Shown: one piece after another, positions 41,874 through 50,417 of the stretch
How positions within the stretch are numbered: position 1 is the stretch's first letter
Layout: each line of letters opens with the position of its first letter
DNA from: Kluyvera ascorbata_C
Lineage (GTDB): Bacteria; Pseudomonadota; Gammaproteobacteria; Enterobacterales; Enterobacteriaceae
Length of the DNA stretch: 64,000 bases
Direction of reading: 5' to 3'
Assembly (NCBI RefSeq): GCF_044197065.1
Contig: NZ_JBIQOI010000006.1
Coordinates: 124,001 to 188,000, forward strand
Notes under the pieces: generated by a model
What the model saw: only the letters and a program-made list of their open reading frames with translations
The model's database searches: none
What the model was told of the DNA's origin: nothing
Program-made: the position numbers and the translations under genes

Positions 41874-42569
41874 TTACTGGCCGTAATACGCTTTCGCCCC
41901 ATGTTTACGCAGGTAGTGTTTATCCAGCAGCGTCTGCTGCATATCCGGTAACTGCGGCGCGAGCTGACGGCAGAAAATACCCATATAGGCAATTTCTTCC
42001 AGCACGATGGCGTTGTGCACTGCGTCTTCGGCGTTTTTACCCCAGGCGAACGGACCGTGGGAGTGCACCAGCACGCCAGGCATCTGCGCTGGGTCGATGT
42101 TGTTCTCGCGGAAGGTTTCGACGATCACCGCGCCGGTTTCCCACTCGTAGTCACCATTGATTTCCGCATCGGTCATCAGGCGGGTGCAGGGCACCGAGCC
42201 GTAGAAATAGTCTGCGTGGGTGGTACCAGTTGCAGGGATGGGCTGTCCGGCCTGCGCCCAGATGGTCGCGTGGCGGGAGTGGGTGTGCACGATGCCGCCC
42301 AGAGTTGGAAATGCCTGGTACAGCAGGCGATGGGTTGGGGTATCTGAGGAGGGCTTTTTGCGGCCTTCAACCACTTCGCCGGTTTCCAGGCTGACCACCA
42401 CCATATCGTCAGCGGTCATGACGGTGTAGTCGACGCCGGAAGGTTTGATAACCAATACCCCGCGCTCGCGGTCGACGGCGCTGACGTTGCCCCAGGTCAG
42501 GGTCACCAGATTGTGTTTTGGCAGTGCCAGGTTGGCTTCCAGTACCTGGCGTTTGAGATCTTCAAGCAT
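41874..42569 (-). CDS. araD: L-ribulose-5-phosphate 4-epimerase
   Basis: Zinc-dependent class II aldolase-fold epimerase that converts L-ribulose 5-phosphate to D-xylulose 5-phosphate, the last step of L-arabinose catabolism. The 231 residues equal E. coli AraD. GNVSAVDRERG (near residue 28), the zinc motif HTHSRHAT (H95, H97 region) and VLVHSHGPF (His near 171) are intact. The start at 42569 (MLEDLKRQV) matches relatives. A repeat-rich gap of about 160 bp separates it from araA, so expression may be set below that of araBA. Confidence 0.97.
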   Translation of the reverse strand: MLEDLKRQVLEANLALPKHNLVTLTWGNVSAVDRERGVLVIKPSGVDYTVMTADDMVVVSLETGEVVEGRKKPSSDTPTHRLLYQAFPTLGGIVHTHSRHATIWAQAGQPIPATGTTHADYFYGSVPCTRLMTDAEINGDYEWETGAVIVETFRENNIDPAQMPGVLVHSHGPFAWGKNAEDAVHNAIVLEEIAYMGIFCRQLAPQLPDMQQTLLDKHYLRKHGAKAYYGQ

Positions 42570-42581
42570 GTTCACTCCTGA

Positions 42582-42616
42582 ATGCCGGATGGCGCTTTGC
42601 TTATCCGGCCTACGAT
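42582..42616. repeat. REP unit in the araA-araD gap
   Basis: A single classical REP-type unit, GCCGGATGGCGC...CTTATCCGGCCTACGATG, directly upstream of araD within the operon. Confidence 0.75.
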
Positions 42617-42624
42617 GCTGAATT

Positions 42625-42722
42625 TCCCTCACCCCGGCCCTCTCCCGAAGGGAGAGGGGGAAAGGCGAATATGCGCACTATCGGTTCCCTCTCCCCTTGG
42701 GGGAGAGGGTTAGGGTGAGGGG
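42625..42722. repeat. dispersed palindromic element (CCCTCACCC...GGGTGAGGG type), copy 2
   Basis: CCCTCACCCCGGCCCTCTCC... at the left and ...GAGAGGGTTAGGGTGAGGGG at the right form the outer stem, with internal hairpins CTCTCCCGAAGGGAGAG and TCTCCCCTTGGGGGAGA. The first copy is at 16425-16550. It lies inside the araBAD transcript, between araA and araD. Confidence 0.85.
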
Positions 42723-42731
42723 AAAATCGGC

Positions 42732-44234
42732 TTAACGTTTGAACCCGTAATACACTTCGTTCCAGCGCAGCGCGTCTTTAAACGCCGGCAGACGGGTGTC
42801 GTTGTCGATAACGGCAATCTCGATATCGTGCAGTTCGGCGAACTGGCGCATATCGTCCAGCGTCAGCGCATGGCTGAACACGGTGTGGTGCGCGCCACCG
42901 GCCAGGATCCACGCTTCTGAAGCGGTTTCCAGGTTTGGATGGGCTTTCCACAGCGCGTTGGCGACCGGCAGTTTCGGCAGGTCGTGCGGGGTTTTCACCG
43001 TTTCGATGGTGTTAACCAGCAGACGATAACGGTCGCCGAGGTCAATCATGCTCGCCACGACGGCCGGGCCGGTTTGGGTATTGAAGATAAGACGCGCCGG
43101 GTCGGCTTTGCCGCCAATGCCCAGGTGCTGAACGTCGAGCAGCGGTTTCTCTTCTACGGCGATAGACGGGCACACTTCCAGCATGTGCGAGCCCAGAACC
43201 AGGTCGTTGCCGCCGTTAAAGTGGTAGGTGTAGTCTTCCATAAATGAGGTGCCGCCCTGTAGACCGGTCGACATCACTTTCATAATGCGAAGCAGGGCGG
43301 CAGTTTTCCAGTCGCCTTCGCCCGCAAAGCCGTAGCCTTGCTGCATCAGGCGCTGCACGGCGAGGCCAGGAAGCTGCTTCAGGCCGTGCAAATCTTCAAA
43401 GGTCGTGGTGAACGCGTGGAAACCACCTTCTTCCAGGAAGCGTTTCATCCCCAGCTCAATGCGCGCCGCGTCCAGCACGTTCTGGCGCTTATCACCGTGG
43501 ATCTGAGTGGCTGGCGTGAAGCGGTAGCTGCTTTCATATTCGTCAATCAGCGCGTTGATTTCGCCTTCGGTTACGGCGTTAACCACCTGCACCAGGTCAC
43601 CTACAGCCCAGGTGTTGACCGAGAAACCAAATTTAATCTGTGCGGCGACTTTATCGCCGTCGGTGACCGCCACTTCGCGCATGTTATCGCCGAAGCGGCA
43701 CACTTTCAGCTGGCGAGTATCCTGTTTGGAGACAGCCTGACGCATCCAGGAGCCAATACGCTCGTGGGCGTGTTTATCCTGCCAGTGGCCGGTGACCACG
43801 CTGTGCTGCTGGCGCATACGTGCGCCGATGAAGCCGAACTCGCGGCCGCCGTGCGCGGTCTGGTTCAGGTTCATAAAGTCCATATCGATGCTGTCCCACG
43901 GCAGGGAGGCATTGAACTGAGTGTGGAACTGCAGCAACGGTTTATTGAGGATGGTCAGGCCGTTGATCCACATCTTCGCTGGCGAGAAGGTGTGCAGCCA
44001 GACAATCATACCGGCACATTTGTTGTCGTAGTTGGCATCGCGGCAGATGGCGGTAATTTCATCCGGGCGCGTGCCCAGTGGTTTCAGCACCAGTTTGCAC
44101 GGCAGTTTCGCTTCAGCATTTAAGGCATTGACGACCTGCTCCGCGTTTTGCGTCACCTGGCGCAGCGTTTCCGGCCCGTACAGGTGCTGGCTACCAATGA
44201 CAAACCACACTTCATAATTATCAAAAACGGTCAT
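42732..44234 (-). CDS. araA: L-arabinose isomerase
   Basis: Mn2+-dependent isomerase turning L-arabinose into L-ribulose (500 residues; same as E. coli). Metal and catalytic residues lie in the conserved blocks GEGDWKTAALLRIM (E306 region), FMEDYTYHF (E333) and the HMLEVCPSI and GGAHHTVFS histidines (H350, H450 regions). The start at 44234 (MTVFDNYEVWF) has AGGAT upstream. It lies 11 bp after araB in the operon controlled by AraC and CRP. Confidence 0.97.
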   Translation of the reverse strand: MTVFDNYEVWFVIGSQHLYGPETLRQVTQNAEQVVNALNAEAKLPCKLVLKPLGTRPDEITAICRDANYDNKCAGMIVWLHTFSPAKMWINGLTILNKPLLQFHTQFNASLPWDSIDMDFMNLNQTAHGGREFGFIGARMRQQHSVVTGHWQDKHAHERIGSWMRQAVSKQDTRQLKVCRFGDNMREVAVTDGDKVAAQIKFGFSVNTWAVGDLVQVVNAVTEGEINALIDEYESSYRFTPATQIHGDKRQNVLDAARIELGMKRFLEEGGFHAFTTTFEDLHGLKQLPGLAVQRLMQQGYGFAGEGDWKTAALLRIMKVMSTGLQGGTSFMEDYTYHFNGGNDLVLGSHMLEVCPSIAVEEKPLLDVQHLGIGGKADPARLIFNTQTGPAVVASMIDLGDRYRLLVNTIETVKTPHDLPKLPVANALWKAHPNLETASEAWILAGGAHHTVFSHALTLDDMRQFAELHDIEIAVIDNDTRLPAFKDALRWNEVYYGFKR

Positions 44235-44245
44235 AGTCGTATCCT

Positions 44246-45952
44246 TTAATGAGTCAGGGCTGCCTGAGAAGCGGCGGATTTTTCCGCGGACGCAGCCGGG
44301 AGATAATGTTGTTCGGCGCTCACGGCCCATTGCAGATAGCGCTGATAGAGTTCTTCAAATCGCTGAGCCTGCTGTGGTCGTGGTTGTAAGGTATGTTCGA
44401 CCTGGCTTGCCATCTGCTGTTGGGCAGCCGGTATATCGGTATGGACGTGTGCGGCAACGGCGGCGAAAATGGCCGCGCCCAGCGCACAGCATTGGTCAGA
44501 AGCGACAATTTGCAGCGGACGGTTCAGGACGTCGCTACAGGTCTGCATGATGACGCGGTTTTTACGGGCGATGCCGCCCAGCGCCATGACGTTGTTAACC
44601 GGAATGCCCTGTTCGGTGAAGCACTCCATAATGGCGCGGGCACCAAAAGCGGTAGCGGCAATCAGCCCGCCGAACAGCGCCGGGGCGTCGGTAGCCAGGT
44701 TAAGGTCGGTGATGACCCCTTTCAGACGTTGGTTGGCGTTTGGCGTACGGCGACCGTTGAACCAGTCGAGAACGACCGGCAGATGATCGAGAGAAGGGTT
44801 GTTGGCCCAGGCTTCGGTCAGGGCTGGCAACAGCTGTTTCTGGCTGTCTTTGATCTGCGCTTTCAGTTCTGGGTGTTGCGCGGCAAGCTGCTCCAACGGC
44901 CAGCCGAGTACGCGACCAAACCAGGCGTAGATGTCGCCGAAGGCGGATTGACCCGCTTCCATGCCGATAAAGTTCGGCACCACGCTGCCGTCAACCTGAC
45001 CGCAGATGCCTTTTACCGTGCGGCTTCCGACGCTGTTTTTGTCAGCAATTAAGATGTCGCAGGTTGAAGTACCGATCACTTTCACCAGCGCATTTGGTTG
45101 TGCACCCGCGCCGACGGCTCCCATATGGCAGTCGAATGCGCCGCCGGAGATAACTACGTCTGTTGACAGTCCCAGGCGTTTCGCCCAGTCGGCGGTCAGG
45201 TTGCCGACTGGAATATCGGCCGTCCAGGTTTCGCTAAACAGGGGGCAAGGCAGATGCTGATTTAGAATCGGGTCGAGTTCATCGAAGAATGCTGCTGGCG
45301 GCAGGCCACCCCAGCTTTCGTGCCACAAGGATTTATGCCCGGCGCTGCAGCGGCCGCGGCGAATGTCCTGCGGACGGGTGGTGCCGGAGAGCAGAGCTGG
45401 CACCCAGTCGCACAGTTCAATCCAGGAGGCGGCAGCTTGCGCGACGGCGCGGTCTTCGCGGGTGACGTGCAGGATTTTGGCCCAGAACCACTCGCTTGAG
45501 TAAATGCCGCCAATATAGCGGGAGTAGTCTTCTTTGCCCGGCTGGTGGCACAGGCGGGTGATGGCTTCAGCCTCTTCCACCGCGGTGTGGTCTTTCCACA
45601 GCACGAACATGGCGTTCGGGTTGTCGGCAAACTCTTCTTTGAGCGCCAGGACATTGCCGTCGGCATCAATAGGCGCAGGCGTTGAGCCGGTGCTGTCGAC
45701 GCCAATACCGACGACGTCGGCGCGCTGTGCGCTGGAGAGTTCAGCCAGCACGCCTTTCAGCGCGGCTTCCATGGATTCGATATAGTCGCGCGGGTGGTGG
45801 CGAAAACGGTTATTTGGCGCGTCGCAGAAACGCCCTTCCTGCCAGCGTGGATACCATTCGACGCTGGTTGCGATCTCTTCGCCCGTCGCACAATCTACCG
45901 CCAGGGCGCGGACTGAATCACTACCAAAATCGAGGCCAATTGCGATTGCCAT
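44246..45952 (-). CDS. araB: ribulokinase
   Basis: FGGY-family kinase that phosphorylates L-ribulose (568 residues; E. coli 566). The N-terminal LDFGSDSVRALAVD phosphate-binding strand, GVDSTGSTPAPID, and the C-terminal ALGGIARKNRVIMQ and DQCCALGAAIFAAV blocks are typical. First gene of araBAD. The start at 45952 is fixed by GATGGAG 9 bp upstream and by homology; the open frame extends further upstream through the promoter but without coding character. Confidence 0.97.
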   Translation of the reverse strand: MAIAIGLDFGSDSVRALAVDCATGEEIATSVEWYPRWQEGRFCDAPNNRFRHHPRDYIESMEAALKGVLAELSSAQRADVVGIGVDSTGSTPAPIDADGNVLALKEEFADNPNAMFVLWKDHTAVEEAEAITRLCHQPGKEDYSRYIGGIYSSEWFWAKILHVTREDRAVAQAAASWIELCDWVPALLSGTTRPQDIRRGRCSAGHKSLWHESWGGLPPAAFFDELDPILNQHLPCPLFSETWTADIPVGNLTADWAKRLGLSTDVVISGGAFDCHMGAVGAGAQPNALVKVIGTSTCDILIADKNSVGSRTVKGICGQVDGSVVPNFIGMEAGQSAFGDIYAWFGRVLGWPLEQLAAQHPELKAQIKDSQKQLLPALTEAWANNPSLDHLPVVLDWFNGRRTPNANQRLKGVITDLNLATDAPALFGGLIAATAFGARAIMECFTEQGIPVNNVMALGGIARKNRVIMQTCSDVLNRPLQIVASDQCCALGAAIFAAVAAHVHTDIPAAQQQMASQVEHTLQPRPQQAQRFEELYQRYLQWAVSAEQHYLPAASAEKSAASQAALTH

Positions 45953-45988
45953 CGTGTTACTCCATCTCAAAGAATACGTGATAGTGAA

Positions 45989-46017
45989 ACAGTAGATATC
46001 CCCGCTAAAAACCGTCA
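45989..46017 (-). promoter_or_regulatory. araBAD promoter core (pBAD)
   Basis: Reading leftwards: -35 TGACGG (plus-strand 46012-46017), 17-bp spacer, -10 TACTGT (45989-45994). The CTGACGGTTTTTA...CTACTGTTTC context is almost that of E. coli pBAD. Confidence 0.85.
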
Positions 46018-46055
46018 GGCTGGAACCGCTAATCTTATGGATTATCTTGCTGTGA
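46013..46055 (-). promoter_or_regulatory. AraC half-sites araI1-araI2
   Basis: On the minus strand, araI1 is about 46037-46053 (ending AATCCATA) and araI2 about 46013-46031 (TAGCGGTTCCAGCCTGACG). The layout and araI2 overlap with the -35 reproduce E. coli; araI1 is the more diverged half-site. Confidence 0.75.
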
Positions 46056-46061
46056 CTATTC

Positions 46062-46083
46062 AAAGTGTGACGCCGTGCAAATA
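46062..46083. promoter_or_regulatory. CRP site between araC and araBAD
   Basis: TGTGA-CGCCGT-GCAAA on the plus strand. The TTGCACGGCGTCACACTTTG block is identical to the E. coli CRP site here. Confidence 0.82.
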
Positions 46084-46086
46084 TTC

Positions 46087-46120
46087 AATGTGGACTTTTC
46101 TGCCGTCCTTATAGACACTT
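46087..46120. promoter_or_regulatory. araO1-like operator for araC
   Basis: GTGGACTTTTCTGCCGTCCT and the following TATAGACAC match the E. coli araO1L-araO1R sequence that controls araC autoregulation. Confidence 0.7.
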
Positions 46121-46239
46121 CAGTTGTTACCTTTAAGGGTGGGACCGGCCGGCTTTATTCTCTAAATGCCTTGTTCATCAAGGAATGGCTGTCACTCCTT
46201 TCCCGTCGCAGCGACAGCACGGCATGGATAACGCTAAAA

Positions 46240-46262
46240 AGTGGAATATGGATAATTGGTTT
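46240..46262. promoter_or_regulatory. araO2-like distal operator
   Basis: AGTGGAATATGGATAATTGG, about 30 bp upstream of the araC ATG, corresponds to the E. coli araO2 half-site block (AATATGGACAATTGG). This preserves the spacing needed for the DNA-looping repression model. Confidence 0.65.
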
Positions 46263-46290
46263 CTTAAAAGCGAAGCGAGAGCGAGCAGAA

Positions 46291-47136
46291 ATGGCTGAAA
46301 TGCAAAACGATCCCCTGCTACCGGGTTACTCCTTTAACGCCCATCTGGTTGCGGGTTTAACGCCGATTGAAGCCGGTGGTTATCTGGATTTCTTTATCGA
46401 CCGTCCGCTGGGTATGAAGGGGTTTATCCTCAATCTGACGGTGCGTGGTGAAGGGGTGATTGAGAACCAGGGCAAGCAGTTCGTCTGCCGTCAGGGGGAT
46501 ATGCTGCTGTTTCCTCCGGGCGAAATTCACCACTATGGCCGTCACCCGGATGCGAGTGAGTGGTATCACCAATGGGTCTATTTCCGCCCGCGCGCCTACT
46601 GGCACGAGTGGCTGAACTGGCCCGCTATTGTCGCGCAAACCGGTTTTTATCGCCCGGATGAAGCGCATCAGGCAGAGATTTCTGAGCTGTTTGGCCAGAT
46701 AATCGAAGCTGGGCAGGGGCTTGGGCGCTACTCGGAACATCTGGCGATTAACCTGCTGGAGCAGTTGCTGCTGCGCCGCATGGAGGCCATCAATGAATCG
46801 CTGCATCCGCCGATGGATAACCGTGTGCGCGATGCGTGCCAGTACATCAGCGACCACCTTGCCGATAGCCACTTTGATATTGCCAGCGTCGCGCAGCACG
46901 TCTGCCTGTCGCCGTCGCGCCTGTCGCACCTGTTCCGCCAGCAGCTTGGGGTAAGCGTGCTGAGCTGGCGCGAGGATCAGCGCATCAGCCAGGCTAAGCT
47001 GCTGCTCAGCACCACGCGAATGCCTATCGCCACCGTGGGGCGCAACGTAGGCTTTGAAGATCAGCTCTATTTTTCCCGCGTATTTAAAAAATGCACCGGC
47101 GCGAGCCCCAGCGAATTCCGCGCGGGGTGTGAATAA
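46291..47136 (+). CDS. araC: arabinose operon regulator AraC
   Basis: Activator/repressor of arabinose genes (281 residues). N-terminal arm and arabinose-binding cupin domain (about 1-165; FPPGEIHHYGRHP), linker, then two HTH motifs (about 195-240 and 243-281; FDIASVAQHVCLSPSRLSHLFR and the ATVGRNVGFEDQLYFSRVFKK region). The C-terminus stops at RAGCE, about 11 residues before the E. coli K-12 end, as in Salmonella-like AraC. The start at 46291 (MAEMQNDPLLPGYSF) is set by homology; the upstream open frame is the regulatory region. Confidence 0.96.
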   Translation: MAEMQNDPLLPGYSFNAHLVAGLTPIEAGGYLDFFIDRPLGMKGFILNLTVRGEGVIENQGKQFVCRQGDMLLFPPGEIHHYGRHPDASEWYHQWVYFRPRAYWHEWLNWPAIVAQTGFYRPDEAHQAEISELFGQIIEAGQGLGRYSEHLAINLLEQLLLRRMEAINESLHPPMDNRVRDACQYISDHLADSHFDIASVAQHVCLSPSRLSHLFRQQLGVSVLSWREDQRISQAKLLLSTTRMPIATVGRNVGFEDQLYFSRVFKKCTGASPSEFRAGCE

Positions 47137-47265
47137 AAAGTAAAGAAAAGGAAATGCGGTGTGTTGGTTTTTGTCTTTGCCAGTAAACTCTAAAGACAAT
47201 TGAAGGCTTGACGATAGGGGAGACGCTCTGGAGAATCCCTGCTTCGTTTTCAAACCGGGCACACT

Positions 47266-48033
47266 ATGCAAGCACTGCTGGAACACTTTATTACTCAGTC
47301 CACGACCTACTCGCTGATTGCGGTGGCGCTGGTGGCGTTTCTGGAATCACTGGCGCTGGTGGGGTTGATTCTGCCTGGTACCGTGATGATGGCGGGGCTG
47401 GGAGCGCTTATCGGCAGCGGTGAGGTGAATTTCTGGCAGGCGTGGCTGGTGGGGATCATTGGCTGCCTGCTGGGTGACTGGGTCTCTTTCTGGCTGGGAT
47501 GGCGCTTTAAAAAGCCGCTGCATCGCTGGTCATTTATGAAGAAAAACAAATCGCTGCTGGATAAAACCGAACATGCGCTGCATCAGCACAGCATGTTTAC
47601 CATTCTGATCGGCCGGTTTGTCGGCCCGACGCGCCCGCTGGTGCCGATGGTGGCGGGGATGCTTGACCTGCCAATCGCCAAATTTATTACCCCCAATATC
47701 ATTGGCTGCGTGCTGTGGCCGCCGCTGTACTTCCTGCCCGGCATTCTGGCCGGGGCGGCAATCGATATTCCTGCGGATGAAAATAGCGCCAGCTTCAAGT
47801 GGCTGCTACTGGCGGCGGCGTTGCTGCTGTGGCTGGCGGGGTGGCTGTGCTGGCGCTTATGGCGCAGCGCGAAAGAGAATCATGACCGTCTAAGTGCGTT
47901 GTTAACCCGTCAGCGCCTGCTGTTGCTGGCTCCGCTGATGCTGGGCGTCGGCGTGATGGCGCTGGTGAGCGTGATTCGTCACCCGCTGATGCCGGTGTAT
48001 ATCGAGATTTTACGTAAGGTGGTGGGGCTGTAG
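47266..48033 (+). CDS. yabI: DedA-family membrane protein YabI
   Basis: Inner-membrane DedA protein (255 residues; E. coli YabI 254). About five hydrophobic segments are present; the conserved loop GRFVGPTRPLVPMVAGMLDL carries the arginine/proline signature of the family. Family members act in envelope integrity, possibly as proton-driven lipid carriers recycling undecaprenyl phosphate or phosphatidylethanolamine. It lies between araC and the thi genes as in E. coli. The C-terminal third has extra hydrophobic segments typical of YabI. Confidence 0.95.
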   Translation: MQALLEHFITQSTTYSLIAVALVAFLESLALVGLILPGTVMMAGLGALIGSGEVNFWQAWLVGIIGCLLGDWVSFWLGWRFKKPLHRWSFMKKNKSLLDKTEHALHQHSMFTILIGRFVGPTRPLVPMVAGMLDLPIAKFITPNIIGCVLWPPLYFLPGILAGAAIDIPADENSASFKWLLLAAALLLWLAGWLCWRLWRSAKENHDRLSALLTRQRLLLLAPLMLGVGVMALVSVIRHPLMPVYIEILRKVVGL

Positions 48034-48039
48034 GTAGTG

Positions 48040-48120
48040 TGCCGGATGGCGGCTGCGCCTTATCCGGCCTACGCGTGCACCGATTTGTAGGCCGGATAAG
48101 GCGTAGCCACCATCCGGCAG
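48040..48120. repeat. REP pair between yabI and thiQ
   Basis: GCCGGATGGCGGCTGCGCCT... and ...GGCGTAGCCACCATCCGGC form an inverted pair with TATCCGGCCTAC / GTAGGCCGGATA in the middle. Located between convergent genes. Confidence 0.87.
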
Positions 48121-48124
48121 AACA

Positions 48125-48823
48125 TCACGCCCGAATCCCCAGCAGCGCAGACGCGCTGGCTTTCCCACTCAATAATTCCTGCGTATCGCCGTCCCAGGCG
48201 ATACGCCCTTCCGCTACCACCATTGCGCGCGGCGCAATCCTTGCCGCATCCTCGACGCTGTGCGAAACCATCAGCAATGTTAGGTTTTGCCGCTGACACA
48301 CTTCATCAACCAGCTGTAGCATCTCCTGACGCAGCGCCGGGTCGAGCGCTGAGAACGGTTCATCCAGCAGTAAAATCGGCTGCTCGCGCACCAGACACCG
48401 GGCCAGCGCGGCGCGTTGACGTTGGCCGCCGGAGAGCTCACCGGGCAGCCTGTCCAGCATTGACTCAATACCCATCTGCCCGGCAATCACCTGTAACTTT
48501 CGCTTCTGCTCCGTGGTGAGCGAGAGGCGCGGACTCATGCCCAGCCCAATGTTCTGGCGCACGGTCAGGTGACTGAAGAGGTTATTTTCCTGAAACAGCA
48601 TCGACACCGGGCGCTGTGATGGCGGCGTATGGGTATGCACGCGTCCTTCAAGCAGCAGCGTGCCGCTGGCAGGCGTCAGAAAGCCGGCAATCAGGTTCAG
48701 CAGCGTGGATTTCCCCGCGCCGCTAGGGCCGAGGACAGCCACTTTCTCGCCCTGGGCAATCGAGGCGTTAAAGCGCATCGGCAGGTGCTGGTAAAGCCAG
48801 GTGACATCATTCAGTTTTAGCAT
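48125..48823 (-). CDS. thiQ: thiamine ABC transporter ATP-binding subunit
   Basis: ATPase of the ThiBPQ importer for thiamine and thiamine pyrophosphate (232 residues, as in E. coli). Walker A GPSGAGKS (near residue 32), signature LSGGQRQRAALARCL and Walker B ILLLDEPFSALD are intact, with the switch His in MVSHS. The start at 48823 lies 17 bp inside the end of thiP, so translation is coupled. Last gene of the riboswitch-controlled operon. Confidence 0.97.
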   Translation of the reverse strand: MLKLNDVTWLYQHLPMRFNASIAQGEKVAVLGPSGAGKSTLLNLIAGFLTPASGTLLLEGRVHTHTPPSQRPVSMLFQENNLFSHLTVRQNIGLGMSPRLSLTTEQKRKLQVIAGQMGIESMLDRLPGELSGGQRQRAALARCLVREQPILLLDEPFSALDPALRQEMLQLVDEVCQRQNLTLLMVSHSVEDAARIAPRAMVVAEGRIAWDGDTQELLSGKASASALLGIRA

Positions 48824-50417
48824 GGCGTCCGGGTAACTTTTCAATAACGGTGAACAGCAGGAAGCAGAGCAGTAGCAAAATCAGCGCGGTCACCGCGCCG
48901 TCCTGGCTGCGATAGGCGCCAATTTGCTGATAGAGATAAAACGGCAGCGTGCGGAAATTGTCATTGCCGAACAGCGCCACGACGCCGAAATCACCTATCG
49001 ACAGCACGCAGACAAAAGCCAGCGCCTGGGCCAGCGGGCGCTTCAGGGCACGCAGTTCAACCACCTTTAGGCGGTTAAAGCCAGAAAGCCCCAGTGATTC
49101 GCACAGGATGCTGTAACGGGTGGTAATGTCACGCATCGGCGTTTCCAGCACTTTAAGGGCATAAGGTACCGCCATCAGGGCGTTGGTGAAAATCACAATA
49201 CCGTCGGCGGAGTCGGGCAGACCAACGGTGTTGTTGAGCAGCAGGAAAAATCCGGTGGCCAGCACGATGCCCGGCATGGCGAGGATCAGCATACCGCTCA
49301 GCTCCATTGCCTGCCCGGCCAGCGGCTGGTTGCGGGCGCGCAGCTCACGGCTGCTCCACAGCAGCATCATGGTCAGCACCACGCAGATAACTCCGGCGGC
49401 AATGGCGATGCGTAACGAGGTACCCAGCGCTTGCCAGAGTACCGGCTGGGTAAAGACCTGGAACATGGATGGGTTGATGCCGTCAACCACCACCGCCAGC
49501 AGCGGCGGCAACAGCAGCAGCAGAGTGAGGATAATCAATAGGCCGTCGGTTATTCGACTATGCCAGCGGTCGTCGGGGTCACGCCAGCCGTGAACGTGGC
49601 TATTACCCACGGCAATCGCCCGGCTTAATCGCTGGCTTAACAGCACCAGCATCAGGCAGCACCCCATCTGGATGAGCGCCAGCATCGCCGCGCGCGCCGG
49701 GTCGTAATCGAAGTTCAGCGACTGATAGATAGCCAGTTCGATGGTGGTCGCCGAAGGCCCGCCGCCGAGCGACAGCACGGTAGCAAAGCTTGCGAAACAG
49801 AGCATGAAAATCAGCGTGGCGATAGGCAGGATCTGCCGACGCATCCACGGCCATTCCACCAGGTGGAAGAACGAATAGCCGCGCATACCTAGTTGGGCGG
49901 CAAGCTGGCGCTGCTCGCCGGGGATCTGCTCCAGCGCCTGTAATAGCAGGCGGGTCGCCATCGGCATATTAAAGAACACGTGCGCCAGCAAAATGCCCTG
50001 CAGGCCGTAGGGTGAGAAATGCCACTGCCAGCCCAGCCAGGCAAAAAGCTGGGATAGCCAGCCCTGGCGACCATAAACGCTCAGAATGCCGAAGACGGCG
50101 ACCAGGACTGGGAGAATCAACGTCATGGCGCACAGCCGCAACAGCAGCGTACGGCCAGGGAAACGTCGTCGGTAAAGCGCTCGGGCAAGGAAAATCGCGG
50201 GAACGACCGACAGCAGCGCTGACAGGAACGCCTGCCAGAACGAGAAGCGCACCACGTGCCACAGATAGCTATCGCCGAGCAACGTTGACCACGATGTTTC
50301 CGGCGCGTTCAGCCACAGCGACAGAAACGCCGCCAGCGCGACGGCAACCATCAGCGTGGTTGCCGTCAGCCCTGGATACAACCAGCGAGGGATTAGCGGC
50401 TGGCTGCGCGAAGCCAT
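48807..50417 (-). CDS. thiP: thiamine ABC transporter permease
   Basis: Inner-membrane permease of the thiamine/TPP importer (536 residues; same as E. coli). It is a fused dimer-like protein with about twelve membrane spans and two EAA-type loops (ENIPGEQRQ-like EQIPGEQRQLAAQLG near 165 and ETPMRD...CESLGL near 440) that contact ThiQ. It overlaps thiB upstream by 25 bp and thiQ downstream by 17 bp. Confidence 0.97.
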   Translation of the reverse strand: MASRSQPLIPRWLYPGLTATTLMVAVALAAFLSLWLNAPETSWSTLLGDSYLWHVVRFSFWQAFLSALLSVVPAIFLARALYRRRFPGRTLLLRLCAMTLILPVLVAVFGILSVYGRQGWLSQLFAWLGWQWHFSPYGLQGILLAHVFFNMPMATRLLLQALEQIPGEQRQLAAQLGMRGYSFFHLVEWPWMRRQILPIATLIFMLCFASFATVLSLGGGPSATTIELAIYQSLNFDYDPARAAMLALIQMGCCLMLVLLSQRLSRAIAVGNSHVHGWRDPDDRWHSRITDGLLIILTLLLLLPPLLAVVVDGINPSMFQVFTQPVLWQALGTSLRIAIAAGVICVVLTMMLLWSSRELRARNQPLAGQAMELSGMLILAMPGIVLATGFFLLLNNTVGLPDSADGIVIFTNALMAVPYALKVLETPMRDITTRYSILCESLGLSGFNRLKVVELRALKRPLAQALAFVCVLSIGDFGVVALFGNDNFRTLPFYLYQQIGAYRSQDGAVTALILLLLCFLLFTVIEKLPGRHAKTE

